From Acinetobacter sp. Marseille-Q1618 (lineage in GTDB: Bacteria > Pseudomonadota > Gammaproteobacteria > Pseudomonadales > Moraxellaceae), in the NCBI RefSeq assembly GCF_902809855.1, contig NZ_CADDWJ010000002.1:1178001-1242000 (forward strand): a stretch of 64,000 bases of DNA. Reading direction: 5' to 3'. Position 1 is the first letter of the stretch, and each line of letters begins with the position of its first letter. This document shows positions 32,902-42,389 of this stretch, one piece after another. Made by a program: the position numbers and the translations under genes. The notes below the pieces were generated by a model. It was not told the origin of the DNA and did no database searches. It was given only the letters and a program-made list of their open reading frames with translations.

Positions 32902-34146
32902 TCATTTACTCTCTAAAATTGTCGAAAGTGGAATAGACAGTTTTGCTGCCAAATATTCATCAGACTCAATTAAAGCAGGGCCGATGCGTTGCATCCAAAC
33001 ATCATCAGGATGAATGTTGCCCACATCCTTACGACGTGGTAGTGGATAAGGTAAGGCTGTATAGAATGTCCAAAAATCAATCGTATCTAAATTTCGAGCA
33101 AGTACATATTCATTATTGTCAGTACGAGTGACCAAATTTAACTTTTCTAACATCACCACATAAGCAGGCCAACGACCAATTTCCCCACGACCCAAAATCT
33201 TTAATACTTCAGCATCAGTAACTGCTTTACCTGTTTTTTGCTTTTGATAAAATAACTCTAAAACATCCAATAACATCAAAATCGGATGACGAGTTTGGGT
33301 TTTGCCAGTATGAAATGCGGTTAGGGCATAACTAATCTCAACGCCAAGTAAGACAATGTTCCATGACATAAAAATCCATAACAGGAAAATAGGTACTGCT
33401 GCAAAAGCCCCATATACAATGGTATAACTGGTAAAGTTGGTCATGATAAAACCAAATAGATTTTTCAATAACTCAAAAACAATCGCACTAAATAAGCCAG
33501 AAATTGCTGCTGCTTTAATCGGTACACTACGGTTTGGAATCGTCCAATACAAAATGAAAAAGCCAATAACCGTTAAGGCAAAAGAAATCACCCACAATAA
33601 GGCTGTACCATCAACTTGATAACCTGCAAAGTTATTGCTTAACACATTCATAGATGCGAGTGTTGAAGAAATAACAAAAGCACTCCCCAGTAAAATCGGC
33701 CCTAAAGAAATAATCGTCCAATAACGCATAAAACCGACAATACCATTACGGGTTTCTTGTACTCGCCAAATTCGATTAAATACAGTTTCGATACTGGTCA
33801 ACATCATCACTGTAGTAATAAATAGAAAAAGCACCCCGATCACGGTTAAATTGCTTGAGTTTTGAGTAAAGACATTAAAGGCTTTATCAAAGGCAATACT
33901 GGTTTTAGGCAAAAAATTGCTATAGATCATTTGTTGTAATTGTTGTCGGGCAGGCTCAAGTGCTTTAATGGATGAAATGATCACCAAAAAAACCGTCAGC
34001 ATCGGTACAACTGCAAAGAGTGTTGTATAGGTCAAAGAACCTGCTTGATCACGACAACGATCTGCTTCAAATCGTTTAATGACAAACAAAATAAACTGAA
34101 ACCAAGTTTTGTCATAAAAGGGAAGTTTTTTCAGTAAATCCATCAT
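32902..34146 (-). CDS. yihY: YihY/BrkB-family membrane protein
   Basis: A 414-residue inner-membrane protein. The first ~285 residues match the YihY family: RDQAGSLTYTTLFAVVPMLTVFLVIIS, a helix with VMMLTSIETVFNRIWRVQE, PNRSVPIKAAAISGLFSAIVFELLKNLFGFIM, and IFLLWIFMSWNIVLLGVEISYAL. About six helices are seen. The C-terminal ~130 residues form a soluble extension absent from the ~290-residue E. coli YihY. It has a winged-helix-like look (TDAEVLKILGRGEIGRWPAYVVMLEKLNLVTRTD). Biochemical role of the family is not established. Confidence 0.88.
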   Translation of the reverse strand: MMDLLKKLPFYDKTWFQFILFVIKRFEADRCRDQAGSLTYTTLFAVVPMLTVFLVIISSIKALEPARQQLQQMIYSNFLPKTSIAFDKAFNVFTQNSSNLTVIGVLFLFITTVMMLTSIETVFNRIWRVQETRNGIVGFMRYWTIISLGPILLGSAFVISSTLASMNVLSNNFAGYQVDGTALLWVISFALTVIGFFILYWTIPNRSVPIKAAAISGLFSAIVFELLKNLFGFIMTNFTSYTIVYGAFAAVPIFLLWIFMSWNIVLLGVEISYALTAFHTGKTQTRHPILMLLDVLELFYQKQKTGKAVTDAEVLKILGRGEIGRWPAYVVMLEKLNLVTRTDNNEYVLARNLDTIDFWTFYTALPYPLPRRKDVGNIHPDDVWMQRIGPALIESDEYLAAKLSIPLSTILESK

Positions 34147-34262
34147 ATTTAATCTGTCTCAATTTATTTTCATCATGTTTATTCAACTTTACTGTTACAG
34201 CTTAACCAAAAACACAGCAAAATACCGTATAGTTTTCTTTTTCACTTGTTTAAAAAAAGATT

Positions 34263-34856
34263 ATGCAAGCATATGTTTTAGTTCTGTATTACAGCAAATA
34301 TGGTTCAACCAAAGAAATGGCGCATTTGATTGCAAATGGTATTGAAGCCACAGGCGTTGCTGTAAAAATCCGTACTGTGCCGAATTTATCTACTGTCGTG
34401 ACAGAAGCACAAGCCAGTATTCCTGAAGAAGGGGATATTTACTGTACTTTAGATGATTTACAGCACTGCGCTGGTTTGGCGCTAGGTTCCCCGACACGTT
34501 TTGGGAACATGGCATCAGAAATGAAATATTTTTGGGACCAAACCACCAGTCTTTGGCTAAATGGTGCATTACATAATAAACCTGCATGCGTGTTTACTTC
34601 TTCAGGTTCAATGCATGGTGGACAAGAAAGTACACTTTTAACCATGCTCCCGCCATTGTTTCATCATGGCATGATGATCATGGGCTTAACCAATGCTGAG
34701 CCTGCATTATCCAATACCAAGTCAGGTGGAACGCCGTATGGTGCGAGTCATGTCAGTGGCCCACGTCATGATTTAGGCTTGAGCCAAGACGAAAAAGTCT
34801 TGTGTGAAGTACAAGGCAAACGTTTGGGTGAAATTGTAAAAAAACTGAATGGCTAA
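34263..34856 (+). CDS. wrbA: NAD(P)H:quinone oxidoreductase WrbA
   Basis: A 197-residue flavodoxin-fold FMN protein that reduces quinones by two electrons, limiting redox cycling. Motifs: LVLYYSKYGSTKEMA (FMN phosphate loop), LGSPTRFGNMASEMKYFWDQTTSLW, FTSSGSMHGGQESTLLTMLPPLFHHGMMIMG, and GTPYGASHVSGP. Length matches WrbA (198 in E. coli). It is divergent from yihY by 116 bases. An 11-bp inverted repeat follows at 34877-34913. Confidence 0.95.
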   Translation: MQAYVLVLYYSKYGSTKEMAHLIANGIEATGVAVKIRTVPNLSTVVTEAQASIPEEGDIYCTLDDLQHCAGLALGSPTRFGNMASEMKYFWDQTTSLWLNGALHNKPACVFTSSGSMHGGQESTLLTMLPPLFHHGMMIMGLTNAEPALSNTKSGGTPYGASHVSGPRHDLGLSQDEKVLCEVQGKRLGEIVKKLNG

Positions 34857-34876
34857 TACAGTTTGAAATTTTACTT

Positions 34877-34913
34877 TTCTCTTGTAATTCATCGTTGAGG
34901 TGTTACAAGAGAA
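34877..34913. terminator. Inverted repeat after wrbA, possible weak terminator
   Basis: TTCTCTTGTAA (34877-34887) pairs perfectly with TTACAAGAGAA (34903-34913) around a 15-base loop. There is no T-tract after it, so it may be rho-assisted, a processing site or an mRNA-stability element. Confidence 0.45.
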
Positions 34914-35148
34914 ATAGAGATTTAATGCAAATGATTGCATCATGAAAATATAAAAATTGAACAGAATTTTATAGGATACTTTTTAAAAATTATTGATTGA
35001 TATTTTATCATGATTTAATTAAAACTTATTAATAATCATTAAAATACCTAATTTTAGCTATATAAATACTTACTCAAATTGTTTTAAATAGCTTTGTTTT
35101 TGAACAATAACTTTAATGTCAAAATTGAACAAAGAGTGAGAAATAATC

Positions 35149-35334
35149 ATGAAAATTGCATGTGCTAAAGTGATGCTGTGTGTCATGGGGCTGTTTACAA
35201 TCAATACAACTTTTGCAGCAACAGAAGTCATATATGTATTGTCTTTTCCAGAAGTAAAAAAACAAGAAAAGAAATATTTAGCGATGCAAAAGCCAGCTGT
35301 TCCACATGAGAATAAGACCAATCAGCCCCAGTAA
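35149..35334 (+). CDS. Small secreted protein of unknown function
   Basis: A 61-residue frame with a signal peptide (MKIACAKVMLCVMGLFTINTTFA, cleavage near 23) and a 38-residue mature part rich in Lys, Pro and Gln (FPEVKKQEKKYL, KPAVPHENKTNQPQ). GAGTGAGA lies about 10 nt before the ATG. The signal peptide supports a real gene. No family was recognised. It is convergent with the zinc-ribbon gene across an inverted repeat. Confidence 0.55.
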   Translation: MKIACAKVMLCVMGLFTINTTFAATEVIYVLSFPEVKKQEKKYLAMQKPAVPHENKTNQPQ

Positions 35335-35364
35335 TTGCTTTTACTTATTTGGTGTTTGAGTGAT

Positions 35365-35397
35365 TTAGAAAGTGTAGTTAGTCCTTCACTTTCTAAA
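35365..35397. terminator. Inverted repeat between convergent small genes
   Basis: TTAGAAAGTG and CACTTTCTAA are perfect complements separated by about 12 bases, with A/T-rich flanks. It may end one or both convergent transcripts. Confidence 0.55.
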
Positions 35398-35436
35398 ACT
35401 TAAATTGTATCGTGTAAGATAACATTTAAAAATAGA

Positions 35437-35820
35437 TTATTTCTGTGTATCTGCATTGAGTTTGATATTAAAGCGGTGTTTACATTTTTTACATTGGTAA
35501 TCTAAATAGATATTTTGATCAACCACGATTCCTGCTTTTTTACCAAAACGATGTCCTAAAAAACCACCTGTAATGCCTACACTGATCGCTCCAACAAAGG
35601 TGCCAATGGTACCCCCCATAATCACGCCTAGAGGACCAGCCACGGTGCCAATCGCAGCACCAATAGATGCACCAGATGCAGCTCCACCAACAGTGCCCGC
35701 AGCAGCGCCAGCCGAGCTTAACAGCACGCCACCTGCTTTTTGTAAGAGTTGTTCATGGTTGCGTTTTTCAATTTCATTTGAACCACATTTTGGGCAAGTT
35801 ATAACAATTTCATCAGTCAT
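35437..35820 (-). CDS. Zinc-ribbon and glycine-zipper protein
   Basis: A 127-residue protein with a split architecture. CPKC near residue 9 and CKKC near residue 112 could join as one four-Cys zinc site. Between them lies a Gly/Ala-rich membrane-type glycine-zipper segment (GAAAGTVGGAASGASIGAAIGT, GPLGVIMGGTIGTFVGAI) followed by GGFLGHRFGKK. Folding would thus bring the two ends of a zipper hairpin together. The ATG at 35820 (MTDEIVITCPKC) is preferred; the upstream extension begins only with TTG. Family function unknown; possible stress or envelope protein. Confidence 0.7.
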   Translation of the reverse strand: MTDEIVITCPKCGSNEIEKRNHEQLLQKAGGVLLSSAGAAAGTVGGAASGASIGAAIGTVAGPLGVIMGGTIGTFVGAISVGITGGFLGHRFGKKAGIVVDQNIYLDYQCKKCKHRFNIKLNADTQK

Positions 35821-36061
35821 TGAATGGTACTCGTATCGGACAATGTCCAATTGCCTTCATCATATTATGCTTGAGCAATAATTCTTTTTTGCATCAAATT
35901 GAAATGCATATTTCAATTCGATGACATTTTGATTGTAGCTGAATCAAAGCGATTTTTTTGCTAATTCATGTAAACATTAAGGATAGATGATGAATGATTT
36001 TAATAGCTTGAAGTGATCTTAAAATTAAGATCATGTTTAGTGAAATATCATCTTTCAATAC

Positions 36062-36937
36062 TTATCTATGCGCTGAAATATTGCGTTGTCGCATCAAACT
36101 TTCTTGGCTGACGCTACAAACCAATTTGTCATTTTGCCACATCTTACCAAAGTTGAGACCGCGTGACTGGCTTGAGCGAGTCGCATACATATCATACAGT
36201 ATCCATTCATCTACCCGAAAATCATGATGAAAATGTAAGGTGTGATCTAAACTGGCACTATAAACCCCACCATTGGCATAGCTGATGCCATGTGGACGTA
36301 AAGAGGTCGTTAGCAAATTATAATCTGAATAATAAGCGGCAATCGCTTGGTGCATGGCGATATAGTCCATTTCACCTGTTATTTTTTCAAAAGTTCTAAA
36401 ATATTCAGCATATCGGGTATCTGCTTTAACAGGTTTAAAAGGATTGTAAAATTCAACTGGATGAATCAGCACATTGAACTGCTGCATGACTATGGCACGA
36501 CGATTTTCAGGAATGTCCTCAATGATGGAAATTTTATATTCTTGTTCAGATTTGAGGGAGTCTGGAGCTGGATAGTGTGGGGCTGAGCTTTGAAACTCTA
36601 AACCTTGCTCAGCTTTAGCAAAAGACAGCATTGCCGAAAAAATGATTTCACCATCTTGGAGCGCGTGGACTTGACGTGTGGAAAAACTTGAACCATCTCT
36701 TAAATTTTCAACTTTGAATAAAATGGGTTGATCTGTGCGTCCACTGCGAATGAAATAAGCATGTAAAGAATGGGCAGGGCGGTCTGTAGTTCTTGAGGCT
36801 GCGATTAAAGCTTGAGCTAAAATTTGTCCGCCAAATAAATGCGAACCAAAAAGCTGTGAGGTTTGACCTTGAAAAAGATATTGATCAATTTGTTGAACAT
36901 GCAGTAAATGGGTTAGTTCTTGTGTGAGGGAAACCAT
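36062..36937 (-). CDS. tesB: Acyl-CoA thioesterase II
   Basis: A 291-residue double-hotdog thioesterase that hydrolyses medium and long acyl-CoA. Signatures: SQLFGSHLFGGQILAQALIAASRT, SLHAYFIRSGRTDQPILF, RQVHALQDGEIIFSAMLSF and the active-site YSASLDHTLHFHHDFRVDEWILYDM with the conserved Asp. Length fits E. coli TesB (286). It stands alone on the minus strand. Confidence 0.95.
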   Translation of the reverse strand: MVSLTQELTHLLHVQQIDQYLFQGQTSQLFGSHLFGGQILAQALIAASRTTDRPAHSLHAYFIRSGRTDQPILFKVENLRDGSSFSTRQVHALQDGEIIFSAMLSFAKAEQGLEFQSSAPHYPAPDSLKSEQEYKISIIEDIPENRRAIVMQQFNVLIHPVEFYNPFKPVKADTRYAEYFRTFEKITGEMDYIAMHQAIAAYYSDYNLLTTSLRPHGISYANGGVYSASLDHTLHFHHDFRVDEWILYDMYATRSSQSRGLNFGKMWQNDKLVCSVSQESLMRQRNISAHR

Positions 36938-37033
36938 GCTAGCGTTGACCTAATATTTTGTATTTAAAGATCATATAATGTCGCTAGATAGAAAAGAAAT
37001 GAGAAAAATGCTTAATCTATTTTCATAAAGTAT

Positions 37034-37058
37034 AAAAAAGAGCGCTTAAAGCGCTCAA
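37034..37058 (-). terminator. Terminator after xpt
   Basis: On the minus strand GAGCGC pairs with GCGCTC around a short loop and is followed by six T residues; it lies about 15-40 bases beyond the xpt stop. Confidence 0.8.
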
Positions 37059-37073
37059 TTTTAATATTTCCAC

Positions 37074-37661
<588 letters not shown>

Positions 37662-37671
37662 CTAAGGGCAA

Positions 37672-37709
37672 GGTGCTTTTTCAAGCAAAAGCGTATTGTA
37701 AAAAGCACC
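37672..37709. promoter_or_regulatory. Inverted repeat in the xpt leader
   Basis: GGTGCTTTTT (37672-37681) and AAAAAGCACC (37700-37709) are perfect 10-bp arms around an 18-base loop. The repeat lies between the DUF3108 gene and the xpt ribosome site on the same strand. It could be a terminator or attenuator for the upstream gene, or an xpt control element. No T run follows on the minus strand. Confidence 0.5.
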
Positions 37710-37751
37710 CAAAAAAATGCAAGCTCAATTTCATAAAAAGTAGGAAATCGC

Positions 37752-38456
37752 TTATTTTTTATAGCCAGTCAGAGAAAGGTTGTAGGACGTTTTACCATCT
37801 TGATGTGACATTTTTACAGGTAAATAATCGAGTTTTGGCGCTAACCAGAAAACAGATTGTTTGGTTTTGTTGTCATGGGTCAGTACGACTTTGATGGTGT
37901 CAAAGGTACCGTAACTGGTTTTTACTGATTCCTTGCCTTGTTTAACAAAACGACGTGTATCTAAACCTTTGGCATCTGCGATCAGATAACTTGATTTTAG
38001 ACCTGAACCTTTTAAATCCTCACGGACTTGTAACTCAGCATTTAACTCATCCAATGCACCTGCTTTCCATGCAAAAGAACGTGCTTTGTCACGTTTATTG
38101 GTGTTAATGGTTTTTGCATTTGGATTGAATTTAATGCTCATGGTGTCATTATGTACCAAGATTTTACTGTTACGGCTAAAATCATTTGACTGGATTTGCC
38201 CATTACTAAAACCAAAATGACTGGTTTCAGTGGCAGAAGCAATTGCTGCGGCTTTTGCTGCAAAAACATAAGTCCAGTTATTGCCATTTTGAGTTAAAGT
38301 ACGGGTTGCTGAACCCATATTTTTACCATTATAAGAAAATTGATAAGTTGCTTGGAATGGGCTCATGGCAAGAGCATGACTTGAAAAACCTGTTAATACC
38401 AATCCAGCAACAAGACCTGTGCTGATACCGATTTTTTTCATGAATGGTGTTGCCAT
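37752..38456 (-). CDS. DUF3108-domain periplasmic protein
   Basis: A 234-residue exported protein with a signal peptide (cleavage near SHALA, residue 30). The mature part matches the DUF3108 pattern: SPFQATYQFSYNGKNMGSATRTL, NNWTYVFAAKA, and the end FWLAPKLDYLPVKMSHQDGKTSYNLSLTGYKK. The family is a beta-barrel-like periplasmic domain of unknown role. An alternative start at the sixth codon (MKKIG) gives a cleaner signal peptide. It is upstream of xpt on the same strand. Confidence 0.83.
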   Translation of the reverse strand: MATPFMKKIGISTGLVAGLVLTGFSSHALAMSPFQATYQFSYNGKNMGSATRTLTQNGNNWTYVFAAKAAAIASATETSHFGFSNGQIQSNDFSRNSKILVHNDTMSIKFNPNAKTINTNKRDKARSFAWKAGALDELNAELQVREDLKGSGLKSSYLIADAKGLDTRRFVKQGKESVKTSYGTFDTIKVVLTHDNKTKQSVFWLAPKLDYLPVKMSHQDGKTSYNLSLTGYKK

Positions 38457-38598
38457 AAGTAAGTGTCCTATGCAATTTTTGTGTTATTGCTATTATGCGA
38501 CTGAATTAAGTAGAAAAAATTAGAGTTTCGGCAAAATATGTGAGTTTGTGTAGTTATTTTGCATAAATCTAATTAAAAGATTGAGCTTAAACACTGAC

Positions 38599-39270
38599 TT
38601 AGCTGTCTTTTTGCTGAATCGGGGTGACATCTGTTTCGATAAAGTCATCATCCCAATCCTCTGTATCTACTTTACTAAAGAGTGCCATTAAATTTACATT
38701 GCCAATCACAACAAGCTCAGTTTCACGTAATTCAGCATGGTTAATATGCACTTTATTTAAAGTGTCCATGATTGAGCGTTTATCTCCTAACCAACGGTTA
38801 AGATCTAAATGTAAGAGTTCATCTTTTACCGTTAAAACATTAAACTTTTCTAAGATCATCCCTAAAGGATCTTTTTTAAGGATTTTTTGGTAGAAAAATA
38901 ATGCAGTATTGACGCCCATTTTATAAAAAATATTGGGATAAGTTGCTTCAATCACCTCTGTATTGCTAATTTGCTCAAAGACGATCAACTGCATATCTTT
39001 GTTAAATTCCATCTGAATAAGTTTAAGGTCAACCGCCAAGACCAAGTGCATTCCTTTGACGTTCAGGGTTGCATATAAACGTAGCCAATCATCATGCAAA
39101 TCAGCATGTAAATCTTCTAAAATTTCAACATTTTCAGTGACAAAACGTTGTAAAGTTGCATTTAAAAAAACTTGAGAAACAGGAAATTCACGCTCTTCTT
39201 CTATAAAATCTCCCGCTTTTTGATATATACGTTGAATTCGTCGAGTAATTTTAGAAAGTAGCGATGACAT
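38599..39270 (-). CDS. Conserved protein of unknown function
   Basis: A 223-residue soluble protein. No signal peptide or membrane helix. It has a basic helical start (SKITRRIQRIYQKAG), a central beta-rich region (LYATLNVKGMHLVLAVDLKLIQMEF), and an acidic end. Codon use and position suggest a normal chromosomal gene. No family was recognised; the central region could be SCP2/lipid-binding-like, which is only an impression. It stands alone, divergent from the TonB-like gene. Confidence 0.7.
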   Translation of the reverse strand: MSSLLSKITRRIQRIYQKAGDFIEEEREFPVSQVFLNATLQRFVTENVEILEDLHADLHDDWLRLYATLNVKGMHLVLAVDLKLIQMEFNKDMQLIVFEQISNTEVIEATYPNIFYKMGVNTALFFYQKILKKDPLGMILEKFNVLTVKDELLHLDLNRWLGDKRSIMDTLNKVHINHAELRETELVVIGNVNLMALFSKVDTEDWDDDFIETDVTPIQQKDS

Positions 39271-39488
39271 AAATTAAGTTCCAAATCAGCTTATTTTATC
39301 TGGTGTATCTTGTCGATTTGTTTAAAATTTCCAAGCTTTATTCTTGCAGTTTAGCAAATTTAGATGCACCATTTTACAGTTTTGTTGTGATGCTATATTT
39401 TCTATTAAAAGTGGCATTGAAAAGTATTAAAAGTGTAATGCTAAATGGTTGTATTTTTTATTAAGTTGGGGAATGGCGGTCATTTGTC

Positions 39489-40370
39489 ATGTTTAAAAAA
39501 ATGAGTACTACATCTAAGGCTTTTTTACCTTGGTGGGAAGACAACATCTTTTTGGGTGCTGTGGTTGTCGCAATTGCCGTACATTTGGTGTTTATTTCTT
39601 TGCAGTTTGCTGAACCGACAGAGCAAGATAGTCAAAGTAAAGAGATTGCGGTAACGCTTCGTCCTAGTGCGGATGTCGTGAAAGATGCAGACTTTTTGGC
39701 TCAGGAAGATCAGCAAGGCTCAGGGGTCTTTCGCCAAAAACATCGTATGTCGAGTGAAATGCCCGCTCAAGCTGAAGACTTAAGTGCAGGTGATCAGCAA
39801 TTACAAGCCTTAGAAAAAGTACAACAAAAGCGTGAATTAAAGTTTGAAGAAAAAGTGTTGATGACAGTTCTAAGTTGGCAAAAACAAGCCGAACAAAATG
39901 AACGTAAAAAAGCCATGGATGAGTTACAGAGTCAATTCCAAGCAAAGGCAGCAATGGTTGCGAGTTTAGAAGCGCAGTATTTACAAAAACAACAAAACTT
40001 TAGTAAGCAACAAAAAATTAAAACGGTAGATGGCATTCAAGCCAAAAAAGATGCTTCAGCAGGCTATTTGGAGAAATTCCGTGCCAAAGTGGAGTTATAT
40101 GGTAATCGTTATTATCCAGATGAAGCTAAACTTCAACGTTTATCGGGTGAGGTGCGTTTGATGGTGATTTTAAACTCATCTGGGGGAATTCGCGCGATTC
40201 GTTTGATTGAAAGTTCAGGGCATCCGATTTTGGATGAAGCTGCAAAGAACTCGGTACGTAAAGGTGCGCCTTTTGGAAATTTTGATGCCAATATGAAAGA
40301 TATTTCCGAGCTACGCATTATTCGAACTTGGCGTTTTGATCCTGCTGAGTCAGAGTTTGAAGTGCATTGA
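39489..40370 (+). CDS. TonB-family energy-transducer-like protein
   Basis: A 293-residue protein with a single N-terminal membrane helix (about 21-38) and a C-terminal TonB-like domain. The end has NRYYPDEAKLQRLSGEVRLMVILNSSGGIRAIRLIESSGHPILDEAAKNSVRKGAPF, the family pattern. The usual Pro-rich spacer is absent; the linker (about 95-200) is a Gln/Lys/Glu-rich predicted coiled coil. No ExbB/ExbD genes are adjacent. It may link an unidentified motor to an outer-membrane partner, or be a TonB-domain protein with another role. Confidence 0.82.
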   Translation: MFKKMSTTSKAFLPWWEDNIFLGAVVVAIAVHLVFISLQFAEPTEQDSQSKEIAVTLRPSADVVKDADFLAQEDQQGSGVFRQKHRMSSEMPAQAEDLSAGDQQLQALEKVQQKRELKFEEKVLMTVLSWQKQAEQNERKKAMDELQSQFQAKAAMVASLEAQYLQKQQNFSKQQKIKTVDGIQAKKDASAGYLEKFRAKVELYGNRYYPDEAKLQRLSGEVRLMVILNSSGGIRAIRLIESSGHPILDEAAKNSVRKGAPFGNFDANMKDISELRIIRTWRFDPAESEFEVH

Positions 40371-40509
40371 TAAACTTTTTTAAATCATTTTAATTTATTT
40401 AAATGGGCGAATAGATATTTTATTTATTTGCTCATTATATATTTAACTATTTATTTTATAAATCAAAAATGATAATTTTCCATAAAATAACCTTATGGTA
40501 ATAGCAATA

Positions 40510-40998
40510 ATGAAATACATACTACTTATAATAACAATCTTATGGAGTTCGATTACTTTTGCCCAGACAAAATTTAAAGCAGTTGATACGTGTCAATATG
40601 ATTATAGTGATATCGATTTTTGTTCAAAAGTTAATATTGCAACATATAAGAAAGCTTTTTTGACACGACAGCCAAATTTTAATCAAAAATATATTTTATT
40701 AAATATAGGTGATCGTTTAAACCATATCTATGTGGCATTGGATACACAAACAGGTGTTGTATTTACTTTAAAAGATGAAATTTCAGGTGTGCTGAGGAAT
40801 AATCAATCAACTGGAAAACCACCAGCAGTGAGTTATTCGGTGAATAATCCTGACCTGTGTGTTGAGGGCACCGTAAATAGTTATCGGGATGCTTATGACA
40901 ATGTCTGGGTGTGTTATCGTGTTCAAAAAGAAGACTTTGGTAAATATAAAAAACAATTTTGGAGAACCGATGTTCCGCAAAGTATAGAAGACAGATAA
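40510..40998 (+). CDS. Secreted protein of unknown function
   Basis: A 162-residue exported protein: signal peptide MKYILLIITILWSSITFA, cleaved before QTKF. The mature part contains four Cys (DTCQYD, DFCSK, DLCVEG, VWVCYR) that may form two disulfides. An ATG five codons upstream (40495) is in frame, but the 40510 start gives a tidier signal peptide; neither has a good ribosome site. No family was recognised. Confidence 0.62.
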   Translation: MKYILLIITILWSSITFAQTKFKAVDTCQYDYSDIDFCSKVNIATYKKAFLTRQPNFNQKYILLNIGDRLNHIYVALDTQTGVVFTLKDEISGVLRNNQSTGKPPAVSYSVNNPDLCVEGTVNSYRDAYDNVWVCYRVQKEDFGKYKKQFWRTDVPQSIEDR

Positions 40999-41076
40999 GT
41001 ATTTAGAACAAAGGAAATATCCCTCATCTAATTTTTAATTTTTGCTTTAAAGATCACGACAAATTTCATGGTGTAT

Positions 41077-42186
41077 TTAAGCTTTATTATTTTGCCAAGA
41101 GTCGCTGTGTGTCAATAGTTGCATATGTGGATAAGGTACGTTGATGTTTGCATCACGAAGCGCTTCTTTTACGTGTTCTAAAAGTTTTTCTTGAATACGA
41201 GGCAAGCGCTCCATTTGGTAAGGTTCTAGCCAATAACGCACAATCAATACAATACCTGATTCAGCAAACTCATGTACATCTACACTCGGTTCAGGAATTT
41301 TTAAATATTCATCTTCAATAGCTAAGCGAGCTAGAATCGCAGTACGTGCTTTTTCCACATCTTCCTGTAATGAAATCCGACAGTAACTTTCAAAGCGCAT
41401 TCTTTCATGTGCTGTTAAATTGGTGACTTCAGCATTGGCAACTGTTGAATTTGGAATAATAATCAACAAATTATCACGGTTGCGGATATGCGTGGTTCTT
41501 AACAAAATTTGCGTAATTTTTCCTTCAAACTTGTTAATACGAACCCAGTCACCAATATGAAAAGGACGTTCAATTAAAATCGTAATTCCGGCAATAAAAT
41601 TTGACAGGGTAGATTGTGCAGCAAAACTGACCGCGATCCCGACAATCCCTAGACCCGCCATAATTGAAATAATATTAAAACCAAATTGCGCCATGATGGC
41701 AGCGATACCAAAGATCACCAACAACACTGAAATAATATTGCGTAATAATTGCTTCAAAGAATCATCAATATAAAAGCGATCCAAAAAGCGCATGGTAAGC
41801 TTAGTAAATAGCATCCAAATAATATAGAAAATCAGAGAAACAATGGCAGCACGAGAAATCGCTTGTAGATATTTTTCCGATAAGCCAAATTGGGAAAGCA
41901 ATGTAATGCTTGACGCAAGTAGCCAAAAAAAGTGAATGGTATTGTTGATAATGTTAATAATAATTTGATTTGTATTAAATTTTTTAGAAATATAATGTAC
42001 AGCAAGTCGTAAACCACGACTTAAAAGCCAAAAGAATACAATTAAAATCACCACGATAAATATTTTACTGAGCAGTGTGGCAGCCAGTGCATCCCAATTC
42101 AGATCGTGATTTTCAGGTGCGCCCATGCTTAAAAAAACACTTCGTTTAAGCGTGTCTATAAATTCTTCAAATAAGCGATCCAACAT
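41077..42186 (-). CDS. mscS: MscS-family mechanosensitive ion channel
   Basis: A 369-residue small-conductance channel protein that opens on membrane tension to release solutes in hypo-osmotic shock. The pore helix is clear, with Gly/Ala packing (IMAGLGIVGIAVSFAAQSTLSNFIAGITILIERPFHIGDWV). The soluble cap follows. Five helices are visible, more than the three of E. coli MscS (286 residues), so it belongs to a slightly enlarged group. It stands alone on the minus strand. The symbol is by family only. Confidence 0.88.
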   Translation of the reverse strand: MLDRLFEEFIDTLKRSVFLSMGAPENHDLNWDALAATLLSKIFIVVILIVFFWLLSRGLRLAVHYISKKFNTNQIIINIINNTIHFFWLLASSITLLSQFGLSEKYLQAISRAAIVSLIFYIIWMLFTKLTMRFLDRFYIDDSLKQLLRNIISVLLVIFGIAAIMAQFGFNIISIMAGLGIVGIAVSFAAQSTLSNFIAGITILIERPFHIGDWVRINKFEGKITQILLRTTHIRNRDNLLIIIPNSTVANAEVTNLTAHERMRFESYCRISLQEDVEKARTAILARLAIEDEYLKIPEPSVDVHEFAESGIVLIVRYWLEPYQMERLPRIQEKLLEHVKEALRDANINVPYPHMQLLTHSDSWQNNKA

Positions 42187-42389
42187 GATTGAGGCTATGT
42201 TTTAGATTCTAATGAGGTTTTTGAGTATAGAGAAAAGCCAATTAACTTGATAGTAAAGAGTTTTTGCGTTTCAGCAGAGAAGTGTAAAGAAACATCAAAT
42301 TAAAAATGCGTATTCTATATTAGAAAATGATGAGCAATCTTATTCATCCCTCATCATTCTAAATCGCCATTTTCAAGTGAAGAATAAAA

